This document shows, piece after piece, positions 40,952-49,174 of a stretch of DNA of 64,000 bases. Every line of letters begins with the position of its first letter. Positions within the stretch are counted from its first letter, which is position 1. The notes under the pieces were generated by a model that was not told where the DNA came from, made no database searches, and saw nothing but the letters and a program-made list of their open reading frames with translations. Source of the DNA: VXRD01 sp965232265 (GTDB lineage: Bacteria > Latescibacterota > UBA2968); the NCBI GenBank assembly GCA_965232265.1, contig CBDDPH010000002.1, positions 434,001 through 498,000 on the forward strand. The letters are read 5' to 3'. The translations under genes were made by a program, and so were the position numbers.

Positions 40952-43351
40952 TTAAGCAATGCGTCTAATTTCTCCACGACCAATGGTATGCGCGCCGTCT
41001 TCTCCTGCGATTTTTACTTCTGCATGTTCGGAACTGGAGACGTAAAGTGCGCCGTCGGCGATGGCGTCTATCCGCACGTCGCCTTCTATGTTCAGTATTT
41101 GGGCAGCGCGGAGCAGACAGGCAGATTCCCCGCCGATGGGGATATGATATAGTATGCGGTTTCCCTGTGTTTCGAGGATGGCACCGGGAAAGACAGGGAG
41201 TTGTTCGGTTCTGTTTGCGGTAAAAGTACATATCTGATGCGCGGTGCCAAAGTTTGCGGCAGCGAGATATCCTTCGGCTATAAGGCCAACGCTGTTTTCC
41301 AATGCGGTCAGTATCTCGAAGGGGGTATCGGGTGTGTCGGCGGCGGTTTGTTCGGGAATTAACAGGGCTGTTAAGCGGCCCGCTTCTTCGCCCGCACGAA
41401 GGGGTTTTTCGCCCGATAGTCGAGATAGTGTGAGGTCGTCGGCTATGGCGCGGTAGGGGTTGAAATAGTGCCGGTTGTGATAGATTGTGTCGCCAGTTCC
41501 GGTAAAGTGTATGCCCAGGCGGTTGTCTATGTTGAGATAGGGGAGATGCCCCAGGTTGTCGATTATGTCATCGGATTCTGATTCGCCGTGCCAGCCCGCG
41601 TACCGGGTTTTGCCGTCGGGGCGATATAGCACGCGCTCGCCGCGGCAGTTGGGCGCCAGGTGTGAGAAGTGTTCGTTGGTGATGCGCAAGAATCCCTGGT
41701 TCAGTTCTTCCAGTACGAGGTCTTCCCGGGCAGTGAATTTTTCAAATGATAGGACGCGGCCGTCTGGCAGGCTGGCAAAGAGTACGTGCTGACGCAGGGA
41801 TTCCTGGCAGCGGTCTATGACGAGGGCGGCGGCAAATCTGTCGTCGTATTCGGCAACGCGTATGGTTTTGAGGCGGTGGCTGTCGGGGCGGTTTTGTACG
41901 ACGGGTGTGCCGAGCCATGTGTCTGAACAGGGGGCGACGGTGTAGATGCCTTCCCGCGTGAGGGGCAGGGCCATGATCGAGTTGCGCCAGGCAAATGAAT
42001 TTTGTCCGTGCGGGTGTCTGTGGTGTACAAATCCCGCGTGGGGAAAGTGACGCACGCCCGAGAGACGAGATTCCATTTCTGCGGTGGGGGAAGGCGATGG
42101 ACCTGGTCCAAAGAGGCGATGGAGGAGATACAGACCGGCGGCACCCGAGATCGAGACTTCACGCATGATCATGGGGTCTTGCTGGTCGTGTGCTTTCTGG
42201 GCGAGGTCGGGGTCGTACATCCGGCCCCCATTTCCGAGCTGGCGGCGTTCGGCGTGTTCCAGGCCCAGACGTTCCATGGCCGCGGCGTCCGGGTCGTCGA
42301 AATATACGGCGGCAATGGCGTGTGCGGCTATGGTTGCGAATATATTTAGATAATGCCAGTCCATGCCCTGAACAGCCTGGGCATAGCCGCCCCCATCGGT
42401 TAAGGCTTTGAGGTTTTCGTACACGCGCCGTTTGTTCCAGAAGAGTTCTGGGGGTAGTTCGCGTCCCCAGAGCTGGTACAGGCAGCCCACACTCATGAGG
42501 GGAGAGAGGCCCGAGGCCGTGTAGCTGGGGTGGACCATGCCGTGGTTTTCCGCGAGGTAGTCGGGCAGGACTGTGAATATTTTTGCGGTTAGTGTACGTG
42601 CGGTTTCGCTACCTACGAGGCCGAGGTCTTTGGCGTCTTGTGGCGCGGCGCATGTGGAGAACATCCATCTGCGGGCGGTTGCTTCCCAGGCTGCGGCGTC
42701 CGCGTGTTCGGATAAGAAGAGGAAGCACGAGGTGAGTCCGTGAGAGGTCCAGGCGTTTTCTTCCATTTGGGTGTCTGTATAGACGCCGCTTTTGGGTGCC
42801 ATGTCTCCGAATCGCGCGGCGTAGTCTGCGTGTACGCGGGCGACCATCATATAGGTTTCTCGATCGATCCATTCTCGCAATAGCAGACATACACGCGCGA
42901 GGCCAGCGACGGTGCTGCCGCACTGGCTTTCGCGGAAGAAGCCTTTGCCCCGTTCGCCCCATTTGGTGCCGCAGTTTTCCGAGCGGCCCAGTCCCTCTGA
43001 GGGACGCACACAGTCTTTGGGTCCGGAGTCGTGGGTGTAACACAGGTATCGCACGCCTTTGATCGCCATTTCCCGCAGGGTGTCACGGGATACGCCCGTG
43101 GATGTCTCGTCGTATTCTGGAGACGTACTGGCGTAGGCAAAGGTTTCAGCACAACTGATGGTTTCGATTCCATACCAGTGACATCCGCCAAAGAAATGCC
43201 CGCAGTTGGGGCGGTCGGGCCAGTCGGCAAAGTACGCGATGCCCGTTGGTATCCACTGTTCGATCATCCGCAGATAACGGCGACTCATTTCGTTTTCCGT
43301 GTTGGGAAGGTGTGGATGCTGCAGGTCTGTGATGTCGGTCATGCGTACCAT
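40952..43351 (-). CDS. Unassigned 799-residue protein, probable alpha/alpha-toroid plus beta-sandwich
   Basis: I do not recognise a named family with certainty. The first 450 residues are helical, with repeated W/Y/H-rich segments (WYGIETISCAETFAYAS, NAWTSHGLTSCFLFLSEHADAA, WHYLNIFATIAAHAIAAVYF) as in alpha/alpha-toroid polysaccharide lyases. The remainder is beta-rich (FPHAGFVHHRHPHGQNSFAWRNSIM, FHSH-like histidines). This is the layout of the chondroitin/hyaluronate/heparinase-type lyases, and the neighbour is a heparinase II/III protein. There is no signal peptide. AAGGAG precedes the ATG. A role in breaking down uronic-acid polysaccharides or oligosaccharides is inferred only from shape and context. 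Confidence 0.6.
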   Translation of the reverse strand: MVRMTDITDLQHPHLPNTENEMSRRYLRMIEQWIPTGIAYFADWPDRPNCGHFFGGCHWYGIETISCAETFAYASTSPEYDETSTGVSRDTLREMAIKGVRYLCYTHDSGPKDCVRPSEGLGRSENCGTKWGERGKGFFRESQCGSTVAGLARVCLLLREWIDRETYMMVARVHADYAARFGDMAPKSGVYTDTQMEENAWTSHGLTSCFLFLSEHADAAAWEATARRWMFSTCAAPQDAKDLGLVGSETARTLTAKIFTVLPDYLAENHGMVHPSYTASGLSPLMSVGCLYQLWGRELPPELFWNKRRVYENLKALTDGGGYAQAVQGMDWHYLNIFATIAAHAIAAVYFDDPDAAAMERLGLEHAERRQLGNGGRMYDPDLAQKAHDQQDPMIMREVSISGAAGLYLLHRLFGPGPSPSPTAEMESRLSGVRHFPHAGFVHHRHPHGQNSFAWRNSIMALPLTREGIYTVAPCSDTWLGTPVVQNRPDSHRLKTIRVAEYDDRFAAALVIDRCQESLRQHVLFASLPDGRVLSFEKFTAREDLVLEELNQGFLRITNEHFSHLAPNCRGERVLYRPDGKTRYAGWHGESESDDIIDNLGHLPYLNIDNRLGIHFTGTGDTIYHNRHYFNPYRAIADDLTLSRLSGEKPLRAGEEAGRLTALLIPEQTAADTPDTPFEILTALENSVGLIAEGYLAAANFGTAHQICTFTANRTEQLPVFPGAILETQGNRILYHIPIGGESACLLRAAQILNIEGDVRIDAIADGALYVSSSEHAEVKIAGEDGAHTIGRGEIRRIA

Positions 43352-43400
43352 TTTGTTCTCCTTTCAAGGAAGCGATCAGCAGTCAGCGATTAGCTGTAGG

Positions 43401-43454
43401 GGACGGTCCCTGTGCCGTCCCGCCAGTCATCGCGGCATGATGTTGAGCCGCGAT
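43401..43454. repeat. Two palindromes, including ATCGCGGC family copy 3
   Basis: GGACGG (43401-43406) pairs with CCGTCC (43415-43420). ATCGCGGC (43429-43436) pairs with GCCGCGAT (43447-43454) around a 10-base loop. The left flank CTGTAGGGGACGGTCCC matches the one at 9207-9223, and the right flank CCAGAAGG matches copy 4. It fills the gap between the heparinase-like gene and the 799-residue gene. Confidence 0.75.
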
Positions 43455-43486
43455 CCAGAAGGGTTTTTTAATTACTGACGTTGTGC

Positions 43487-46400
43487 CTATGTGCTGGTCG
43501 CTGTATTCCATTCATAATCAACAGTTGCGCGCACGGTTTCGATCTCGCCATTGGCAATGCGAAGGTGTACGGCGTTTTGTATTTCGCACGGGTCGCCTGT
43601 GGAAATATCATAAACAAAGCCTTTTGCGTAATCCTCGCGGGATACAAGGCCGCGGATGAAGGAGGTGTCACCCACTTCTACGCGGACTTTATTTTTTTCT
43701 GAAGATACGATGTCGGAGATGGTGTAACAGGCGTCCCGAATGCCGTCGTTTAAGACCCGGATCTGTGTGCCGATGAGGCGTTTGTCCGGGGGCAGGTCGC
43801 CTTCTATTTCAATCCAGGCAGGGCCGGTTTCTTCGCGGTGAAAGTCCGTTACGGTGCCGCGGTGAATTGGGGCGTTGATCCGCAGGGTTCCAGAGGTGGT
43901 GTTTACCCGGGTCCCGCCCAACAGAAAGATGGATGTTTGTCCGTTGCCCCGGGATATGATTGCAAATCGCCCCGCGGCTGTGATACCTTCTCCCAGGTCA
44001 AATACGCGGTTCGGGTCGTCAGATGACAGGATGTGATCTGTCCGACCTGTATGGGTTGTTATTTTTACAGCCACTGCTGTTAAGTCGCGTTCGTCCAGTC
44101 CGAGATCAATACGGGTGGCGTCTGCTATATGAGGCTGGTTCTCGCGGTAAGGTTCTATGACGGAGGCGAAGAGGCTTTGCTCTGAGCCGGTGTTGTGCAA
44201 GAGTACATAGCGGATGCGCCGGGGGTTGCCGGGTTTGTTTTGCGGGGGATCGCCCCATGCCAGAGCCGCGTTTTCTGCGTTGGATAATACGCGGTAGCGC
44301 AGGTGCAGGGGGGTGTCACCGTGCTGGGTTTTCCAGGTATCTGCGAGTTTCCAGTCTGCCCACCATCCAGCCGCGGGTTTCTCTGCGCGGTGAACGCCGT
44401 AGAGGTAGGCAAAGCCACTGCCAAGGTAGCGTCCATCAGGTGGTCCGTCGTAGTGCGTGCCAAAGGGGATGGTTTCGCCCGCATAAGTTCCTTTTTTCTG
44501 TGGGGTGAGGTCGATGCCCTGCGTGGTCACGTCGCCATCTCCGGCGTGGAAGCTCATGATGTGGTCGTTTCCGCCATCCACGCGGAAGAAGTCGATGAGG
44601 TAAGATTCGGTGGGCGATACGTCGATCATTGCGAGGGTGCGCCGATAGTCGCGTGTGTTGGAATAGATTTCGGGGGATGCGATTTCGACGACGCCTATGC
44701 CCCGCGAGGTGGCAAAATATTGGCAGTGCCCGATCCAGTTCACTTCTTGCTGCTGCTGATTTACCATGACGGTGTTGTGCGAGATGGTGTTTGTGGTCCA
44801 GCCCGCTCGCTTGGGCCATTTGCTGTCGGCGTATTCGGGGTATCCCAGGTCGGGCAATACGTCCATTCCGCGGTAGTACATTCCAAAGTTCAACCGATCT
44901 TTGTGACCGTGTCCACCGTTGCGCCCGTAATACAGCCAGGCCGCCCGCTGGTCGGTTCCTTCTCCGTGTCGGAATACGGTGAGTCCATAGCCGTTCAGGT
45001 TTTCGCTTTTGAGTTCTAATTCGCCGTGTTGCTTTGCGATGTCGAGGACGGTTTTCTGGATTGCTTCGGGGTCGGCGTCGAAGATGGAGGTGTGCAGGCC
45101 GTCGGTGCTGTTTCCGTTGAGTTTGTACGCGAGGCGCGCGAGGTCGGGGTCGCCGAGCCGGACATAAGCGCTGATGATTGTTTGGAGTTCTACGCTTACC
45201 ATGCCTTCGCCTCCGGTGTTGCCAGTGTCGCCGATGTGGAGGGTGTAGCGGTCCAGTGTGGTGAGGCGATAGGGTGCGCTGTACATGCGCTTGAGGCGGG
45301 GATAGTCGCGGTATAGATCAAAGTCCCGGTATTTGCGACACCGGTCCAGTACCCAGGCACAGCGGGCAAATGCGTTCATCCAGCCAAAACAATAGCCGGG
45401 CGCTGCTTCGTTGCCAATGCCGTCTCGATCTACTTCTCCGATCAGGGTCGCGGGGATGTGTCCCCCACCAGTGCCTCGGGATTCTCCGGGTTCAAAGAGC
45501 CAGTCGAGTGCTTCGGGCGTTTCTCGTGGGTTGTCCAGTACTGCCGCCGCAGTGGCCATGGCAGTTTGGGTCATGCCTTCGTTGCCGCGGATGCGCCGGT
45601 CTCGACAGGAGCGTATAAATTCTCGGAGGAGTCCGCGTTCGATGTTTTCGCGGATGTGGGCGATGCTCGATTTGGGCTGTTTGATCTGCCATTTTTCCGC
45701 TTGTGCGGATAGGAATCGGACGAGTTCATTGTCGTCTTCTATGCCTTCGGAGATCATGTCGCAGGATAGGGATAGGGTTTCTGCCATGCCGTTTTCCCAT
45801 ATACAGCCTTTGATGCGGCCCATGCCCGTGCCGCCGTGGGAGTTGTAGAGGCCCAGATCCGAGTAGGGGGTTAAGTCCATGTCGGGATAGACGTCTGCGA
45901 TGCGGTCGAGGATGACGGCGCCTTTGTGGGCATAAGTGGTGTCGCCCGTATAGAGATACGCTTTGCCCAGGGCGAGTGCCGCTGCTGGCAAGTCGGTCCA
46001 TGTGCAATAATGGCTGTAGTAGGCGATGAACCACCAGCGATTTCCCGATTCGTCGATCCAGCCCATGCCGTCATCTACTGCATAGTGTGGGGCATTGGCG
46101 TTTTCGGCGTTGTATAGCAGGGTTTCATCGGCGAGGCTGCGTTCGAAGATTCCACCGGATCCCAGGCCGCTTTTGTAAAATGCCTCAAAGTCGTTTTTGG
46201 GCCAGATTTCTCCGCACGACGGACATTCGAGTTTATAGGGGCGTTCCAGCGATACTTTCCATGGGTAGTTGCCGAATGCATAGACGTCTCGACCGCATTC
46301 GGGACAGCCGAGGTCGGGGTTGACGTGGATGCCGCGGGGAATGGATTGTCCGGTGATCATATCCCAGATTTCTCCATCACTTCGCGCGACCCAAGGCGCG

Positions 46401-46498
46401 CATGTTTCGATTGCGGCATCTCGCTCGGCTTTTGCCCATGCATAGCGTTGGATGTTTCGCCGGGCATTGCTTATTTCTTTAGGTGTGTACAGTCCCAT
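43487..46498 (-). CDS. Heparinase II/III-family protein with N-terminal zinc ribbon
   Basis: 1003 residues. Two CxxC pairs (Cys65/68 and Cys92/95: CPECG and CPSCG) make a zinc ribbon near the N-terminus. A helical toroid follows (about 120-490). The heparinase II/III signature is GGHGHKDRLNFGMYYRGMDVLPDLGYPEY (about 528-556), then TISHNTVMVN, then a beta-sandwich. No signal peptide is seen, unusual for a polysaccharide lyase, so it may act on imported oligosaccharides in the cytosol. AAGGAG lies 7 bases before the ATG. It is 11 bases from the upstream dockerin-like fragment. Confidence 0.85.
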   Translation of the reverse strand: MGLYTPKEISNARRNIQRYAWAKAERDAAIETCAPWVARSDGEIWDMITGQSIPRGIHVNPDLGCPECGRDVYAFGNYPWKVSLERPYKLECPSCGEIWPKNDFEAFYKSGLGSGGIFERSLADETLLYNAENANAPHYAVDDGMGWIDESGNRWWFIAYYSHYCTWTDLPAAALALGKAYLYTGDTTYAHKGAVILDRIADVYPDMDLTPYSDLGLYNSHGGTGMGRIKGCIWENGMAETLSLSCDMISEGIEDDNELVRFLSAQAEKWQIKQPKSSIAHIRENIERGLLREFIRSCRDRRIRGNEGMTQTAMATAAAVLDNPRETPEALDWLFEPGESRGTGGGHIPATLIGEVDRDGIGNEAAPGYCFGWMNAFARCAWVLDRCRKYRDFDLYRDYPRLKRMYSAPYRLTTLDRYTLHIGDTGNTGGEGMVSVELQTIISAYVRLGDPDLARLAYKLNGNSTDGLHTSIFDADPEAIQKTVLDIAKQHGELELKSENLNGYGLTVFRHGEGTDQRAAWLYYGRNGGHGHKDRLNFGMYYRGMDVLPDLGYPEYADSKWPKRAGWTTNTISHNTVMVNQQQQEVNWIGHCQYFATSRGIGVVEIASPEIYSNTRDYRRTLAMIDVSPTESYLIDFFRVDGGNDHIMSFHAGDGDVTTQGIDLTPQKKGTYAGETIPFGTHYDGPPDGRYLGSGFAYLYGVHRAEKPAAGWWADWKLADTWKTQHGDTPLHLRYRVLSNAENAALAWGDPPQNKPGNPRRIRYVLLHNTGSEQSLFASVIEPYRENQPHIADATRIDLGLDERDLTAVAVKITTHTGRTDHILSSDDPNRVFDLGEGITAAGRFAIISRGNGQTSIFLLGGTRVNTTSGTLRINAPIHRGTVTDFHREETGPAWIEIEGDLPPDKRLIGTQIRVLNDGIRDACYTISDIVSSEKNKVRVEVGDTSFIRGLVSREDYAKGFVYDISTGDPCEIQNAVHLRIANGEIETVRATVDYEWNTATST

Positions 46499-46509
46499 CG
46501 CGATGCTCC

Positions 46510-46851
46510 TTATGAGGTTTCAAAGGCTTGTGCGAAGATCAAGAAGTCGCCAAATCCCACTTTTCCGTCCAGGTCCAGGTCAAAGGGGGCGAATACGGTC
46601 GCGTATTCACCTACTGTTTTTCCGTAGGCGTTGGCGAATAGGAGAAAGTCTTCAAATTCTATTTTTCCATTGCTGTCAAAGTCTGCGCTGCGGGAGGTGC
46701 TGGCTTTGGGATAGGCGGCGACTACGCCGTCGATTGCGTTCCCATAGTTTGCGACAAATGCCCGGTCCATTTCGGGGTAATACATCAGGGGCCAAAATTC
46801 CATTTGTGAGCCATATAGAGATGTCTGAATTATATCAACAGCACCTTCCAA
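46510..46851 (-). pseudogene. Orphan dockerin-like EF-hand fragment
   Basis: 113 residues from a TTG. The last 55 contain two Ca-binding dockerin-type repeats: DFDSNGKIEFEDFLLFANAYG and DLDLDGKVGFGDFLIFAQAF. The first 50 residues match nothing I recognise, and there is no signal peptide. The frame stays open through the upstream palindrome to a TGA without an ATG. In related genomes such domains end large secreted proteins, so this is probably the 3' remnant of a gene cut by a repeat-associated rearrangement. A short expressed protein cannot be excluded. Confidence 0.5.
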
Positions 46852-46882
46852 ACTGGACGCCTGCTTAAAGCATGCAGAGCCT

Positions 46883-46956
46883 GCCCCTGCACGTCTTAAG
46901 CAGGGGCGTGACGACAGGAAGAGCCGCCGTCATCGCGGCGTGGTTTTAGCCGCGAT
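46883..46956. repeat. Two palindromes, including ATCGCGGC family copy 4
   Basis: GCCCCTGC (46883-46890) pairs with GCAGGGGC (46900-46907) around ACGTCTTAA. ATCGCGGC (46932-46939) pairs with GCCGCGAT (46949-46956) around a 9-base loop. They lie in the divergent gap between the dockerin fragment and the second DUF6785 gene; the rest of the gap (to 47102) is AT-rich and probably carries the forward promoter, though no clear hexamer pair is seen. Confidence 0.72.
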
Positions 46957-47102
46957 CCAGAAGGTTTGTTTGTCATCGCAGCTAAATTTTTATGGCTTAT
47001 CGCCGCTATATGTGACTATATTAACGTCGCAAAATTACATGACATATTTCCGAAAACAAGAAAAATTGGGCTTGCCTCAAAAGTCCATTCCACAAAAACA
47101 CC

Positions 47103-49091
47103 ATGGCCCTTCCCGAATCCCTGTCTCCCACATCTGAAGATGCCCAACGAAAAGCGGCGCGTATTACGCCTCGCAGTGTCGCGCTGGGGCTTTTGATTTC
47201 TTGTCTGGCGAGTGCATGGGTGACGTATTCCCGCACGGCTGCAAATACTTCCGCGGTCAATATTACCCATCTTCCGGTTTCTATTTTTGCGATTTTTCTG
47301 TGCGTTTTTATTGCCAATACGCTTTTGAAGATTCGGTTCGATAGACAAGGTCTGGCTTCCCGTGAACTGGCTGTTATTTTCGCGATGGGCCTGATTGGGG
47401 CGATTATTCCCGCACGCGGGTTGACCGGTGTCTGGCTGGGGCTGATGGCCGCGCCTTATTATCTGGCAACGCCGGAGAACGGGTGGATTGACAATGTTCA
47501 GCCCTATCTTCCGCCGTATCTTTTTCCGTCTAATGATCACCAGCAAACGACGTTTTTGTACGAGGGCTTGCCATCTGGGGTGTCCATTCCGTGGGAGGTG
47601 TGGATCGGTCCGATTTTCTGGTGGGTTACGCTGATTTTGGCCGGGTTTGTGGTGTGTTTTTGTCTGGTGGTTATTCTTCGCAAGCAATGGGTTGAGAGCG
47701 AGCGTCTGGATTATCCCTTGCTCGCACCTGTTCTCGAGATGGTTGCAGAGACGCGCGATTCTTCGGGTCGAAGCGGTTGGCCGATCCTTTTTCGGGGGTA
47801 TCTCTTTTGGATTGGTTTTGGGCTGGCGTTTGGGATTATCGGATGGAATATTATTACTTATTTTTATACGACGGTTCCCCGCATTAGCATGAGTCCAAAT
47901 GGCGGGCTTTTTTATTTTGCGCGTCTTTTCCCGCCTTTGTTGACACATCTTAATACTTATACGATTGGCTTTGGATATTTTGTCAATCTGGAAATTCTTT
48001 TTTCGATCTGGTTCTTTCACTTTGTGCTGATGGGCGAGATCGCGCTTATTCGGAAGACGGGTTTTCAGTTTGGGCGGATGCACCAGAAGGGCGGTGGATG
48101 GGGCGATCCCCTGGTGCAGTGGCAGTGTATGGGCGCGCTTTTTGTGTTTGTGGGCTGGGGGCTGTGGACTGCGCGGCGGCATTTGAAGGCGGTTTTCAGG
48201 AAGGCTTGGAATGACGATCCCGATGTGGATGATACGAATGAGCTTCTCTCATACCGCACGGCTGTGATTGGCCTGATTGTCGGCGTTGCCTATATCATAG
48301 CCTATCTTTTGAAGGCGGGGGTTGCGCCGGGTCTTTTGATGGTTACGATACCGGCGGCGATCGTTATTTATATCGCGCTTGCCCGTTTTGTGTGCGAGTC
48401 GGGCACGCTGTATCTGGGTATTCCCACGACGCCTCTGAATATGGGTTTTCAACTGATCGGTACGGTTACGATTGATCCGAGGACGATTGCCGTGGGCTCT
48501 ACGGCTCACGCGCTGCGCTGGATGCTGTTTATGCCAGCTCTGTCGCAGAATGCCAAAGTTTTTGACCGCGTGCCGGGCAATAAGCGCGCGCTTTTCTGGG
48601 TGCTGCTTTTGGGGTTGGTCGGCGCGCTTGTGGTCAATATTTCGATGGTGCTCTATCTGGGCTATACACACGGGGCGTACAATTTTACGGAGTATCCGTT
48701 TACCCGGTACGCGCCCCGGCTGTACGATGCGATTGTTACGAAGATCAAATCGCCCGAGCCGGCTTCATGGGAGCGGGTGGTGCTGTTCGGCTTTGGGGGC
48801 CTCATTTTTGCGATTCTCACGGCACTTCGGTATCGCCTGCCCTGGTGGCCCATTCATCCCGTGGGTTTTATTATCACGACGACGAGTATTCTGCACGAGA
48901 TTACGTCGCTTATTATTGTCTGGCTGTTCAAAGCTATTGTGATCCGGGTGGGTGGTGTGTCCCTTTACGAAAAATATCGCCCGCTCTTTTTTGGGATTAT
49001 TGCGGGGAGGGCGACGGGGGTGCTCGTTTCGTTTGTTGTCGATTTGATCTGGTTTCCCGGGGGTGGACACGGGGTGCATGGTTGGGCGTGA
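47103..49091 (+). CDS. DUF6785/DUF6784-type multispan membrane protein, paralogue 2
   Basis: 662 residues, the same length and block order as the paralogue at 19341: a hydrophobic N-terminus with LASRELAVIFAMGLIGAIIPARGLTGVWLGLMAAPYYLATPENGW, FYEGLPSGVSIPWEVWIGPIFWW (as FLYEGLP), RKQWVESERLDYPLLAPV, VDDTNELLSYRTAVIGL and the ending VDLIWFPGGGHGVHGWA. About 12-14 helices. Substrate unknown. It is transcribed alone, divergent from the heparinase/symporter group, so it may serve that group or be independent. There is no strong Shine-Dalgarno before the ATG. Confidence 0.82.
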   Translation: MALPESLSPTSEDAQRKAARITPRSVALGLLISCLASAWVTYSRTAANTSAVNITHLPVSIFAIFLCVFIANTLLKIRFDRQGLASRELAVIFAMGLIGAIIPARGLTGVWLGLMAAPYYLATPENGWIDNVQPYLPPYLFPSNDHQQTTFLYEGLPSGVSIPWEVWIGPIFWWVTLILAGFVVCFCLVVILRKQWVESERLDYPLLAPVLEMVAETRDSSGRSGWPILFRGYLFWIGFGLAFGIIGWNIITYFYTTVPRISMSPNGGLFYFARLFPPLLTHLNTYTIGFGYFVNLEILFSIWFFHFVLMGEIALIRKTGFQFGRMHQKGGGWGDPLVQWQCMGALFVFVGWGLWTARRHLKAVFRKAWNDDPDVDDTNELLSYRTAVIGLIVGVAYIIAYLLKAGVAPGLLMVTIPAAIVIYIALARFVCESGTLYLGIPTTPLNMGFQLIGTVTIDPRTIAVGSTAHALRWMLFMPALSQNAKVFDRVPGNKRALFWVLLLGLVGALVVNISMVLYLGYTHGAYNFTEYPFTRYAPRLYDAIVTKIKSPEPASWERVVLFGFGGLIFAILTALRYRLPWWPIHPVGFIITTTSILHEITSLIIVWLFKAIVIRVGGVSLYEKYRPLFFGIIAGRATGVLVSFVVDLIWFPGGGHGVHGWA

Positions 49092-49113
49092 GGGGAAGTG
49101 TGAAGTAAAAAAC

Positions 49114-49148
49114 AAAAGCCCCGTTTGACCTTTGTCAGACGGGGCTTT
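49114..49148. terminator. Bidirectional terminator
   Basis: AAAAGCCCCGTTTGAC and GTCAGACGGGGCTTT pair around CTTT, with A and T tracts at both ends. It lies between the convergent DUF6785 gene and the histone-like gene. Confidence 0.92.
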
Positions 49149-49174
49149 CGATATTGGCGGCTATATCTGCGGTG

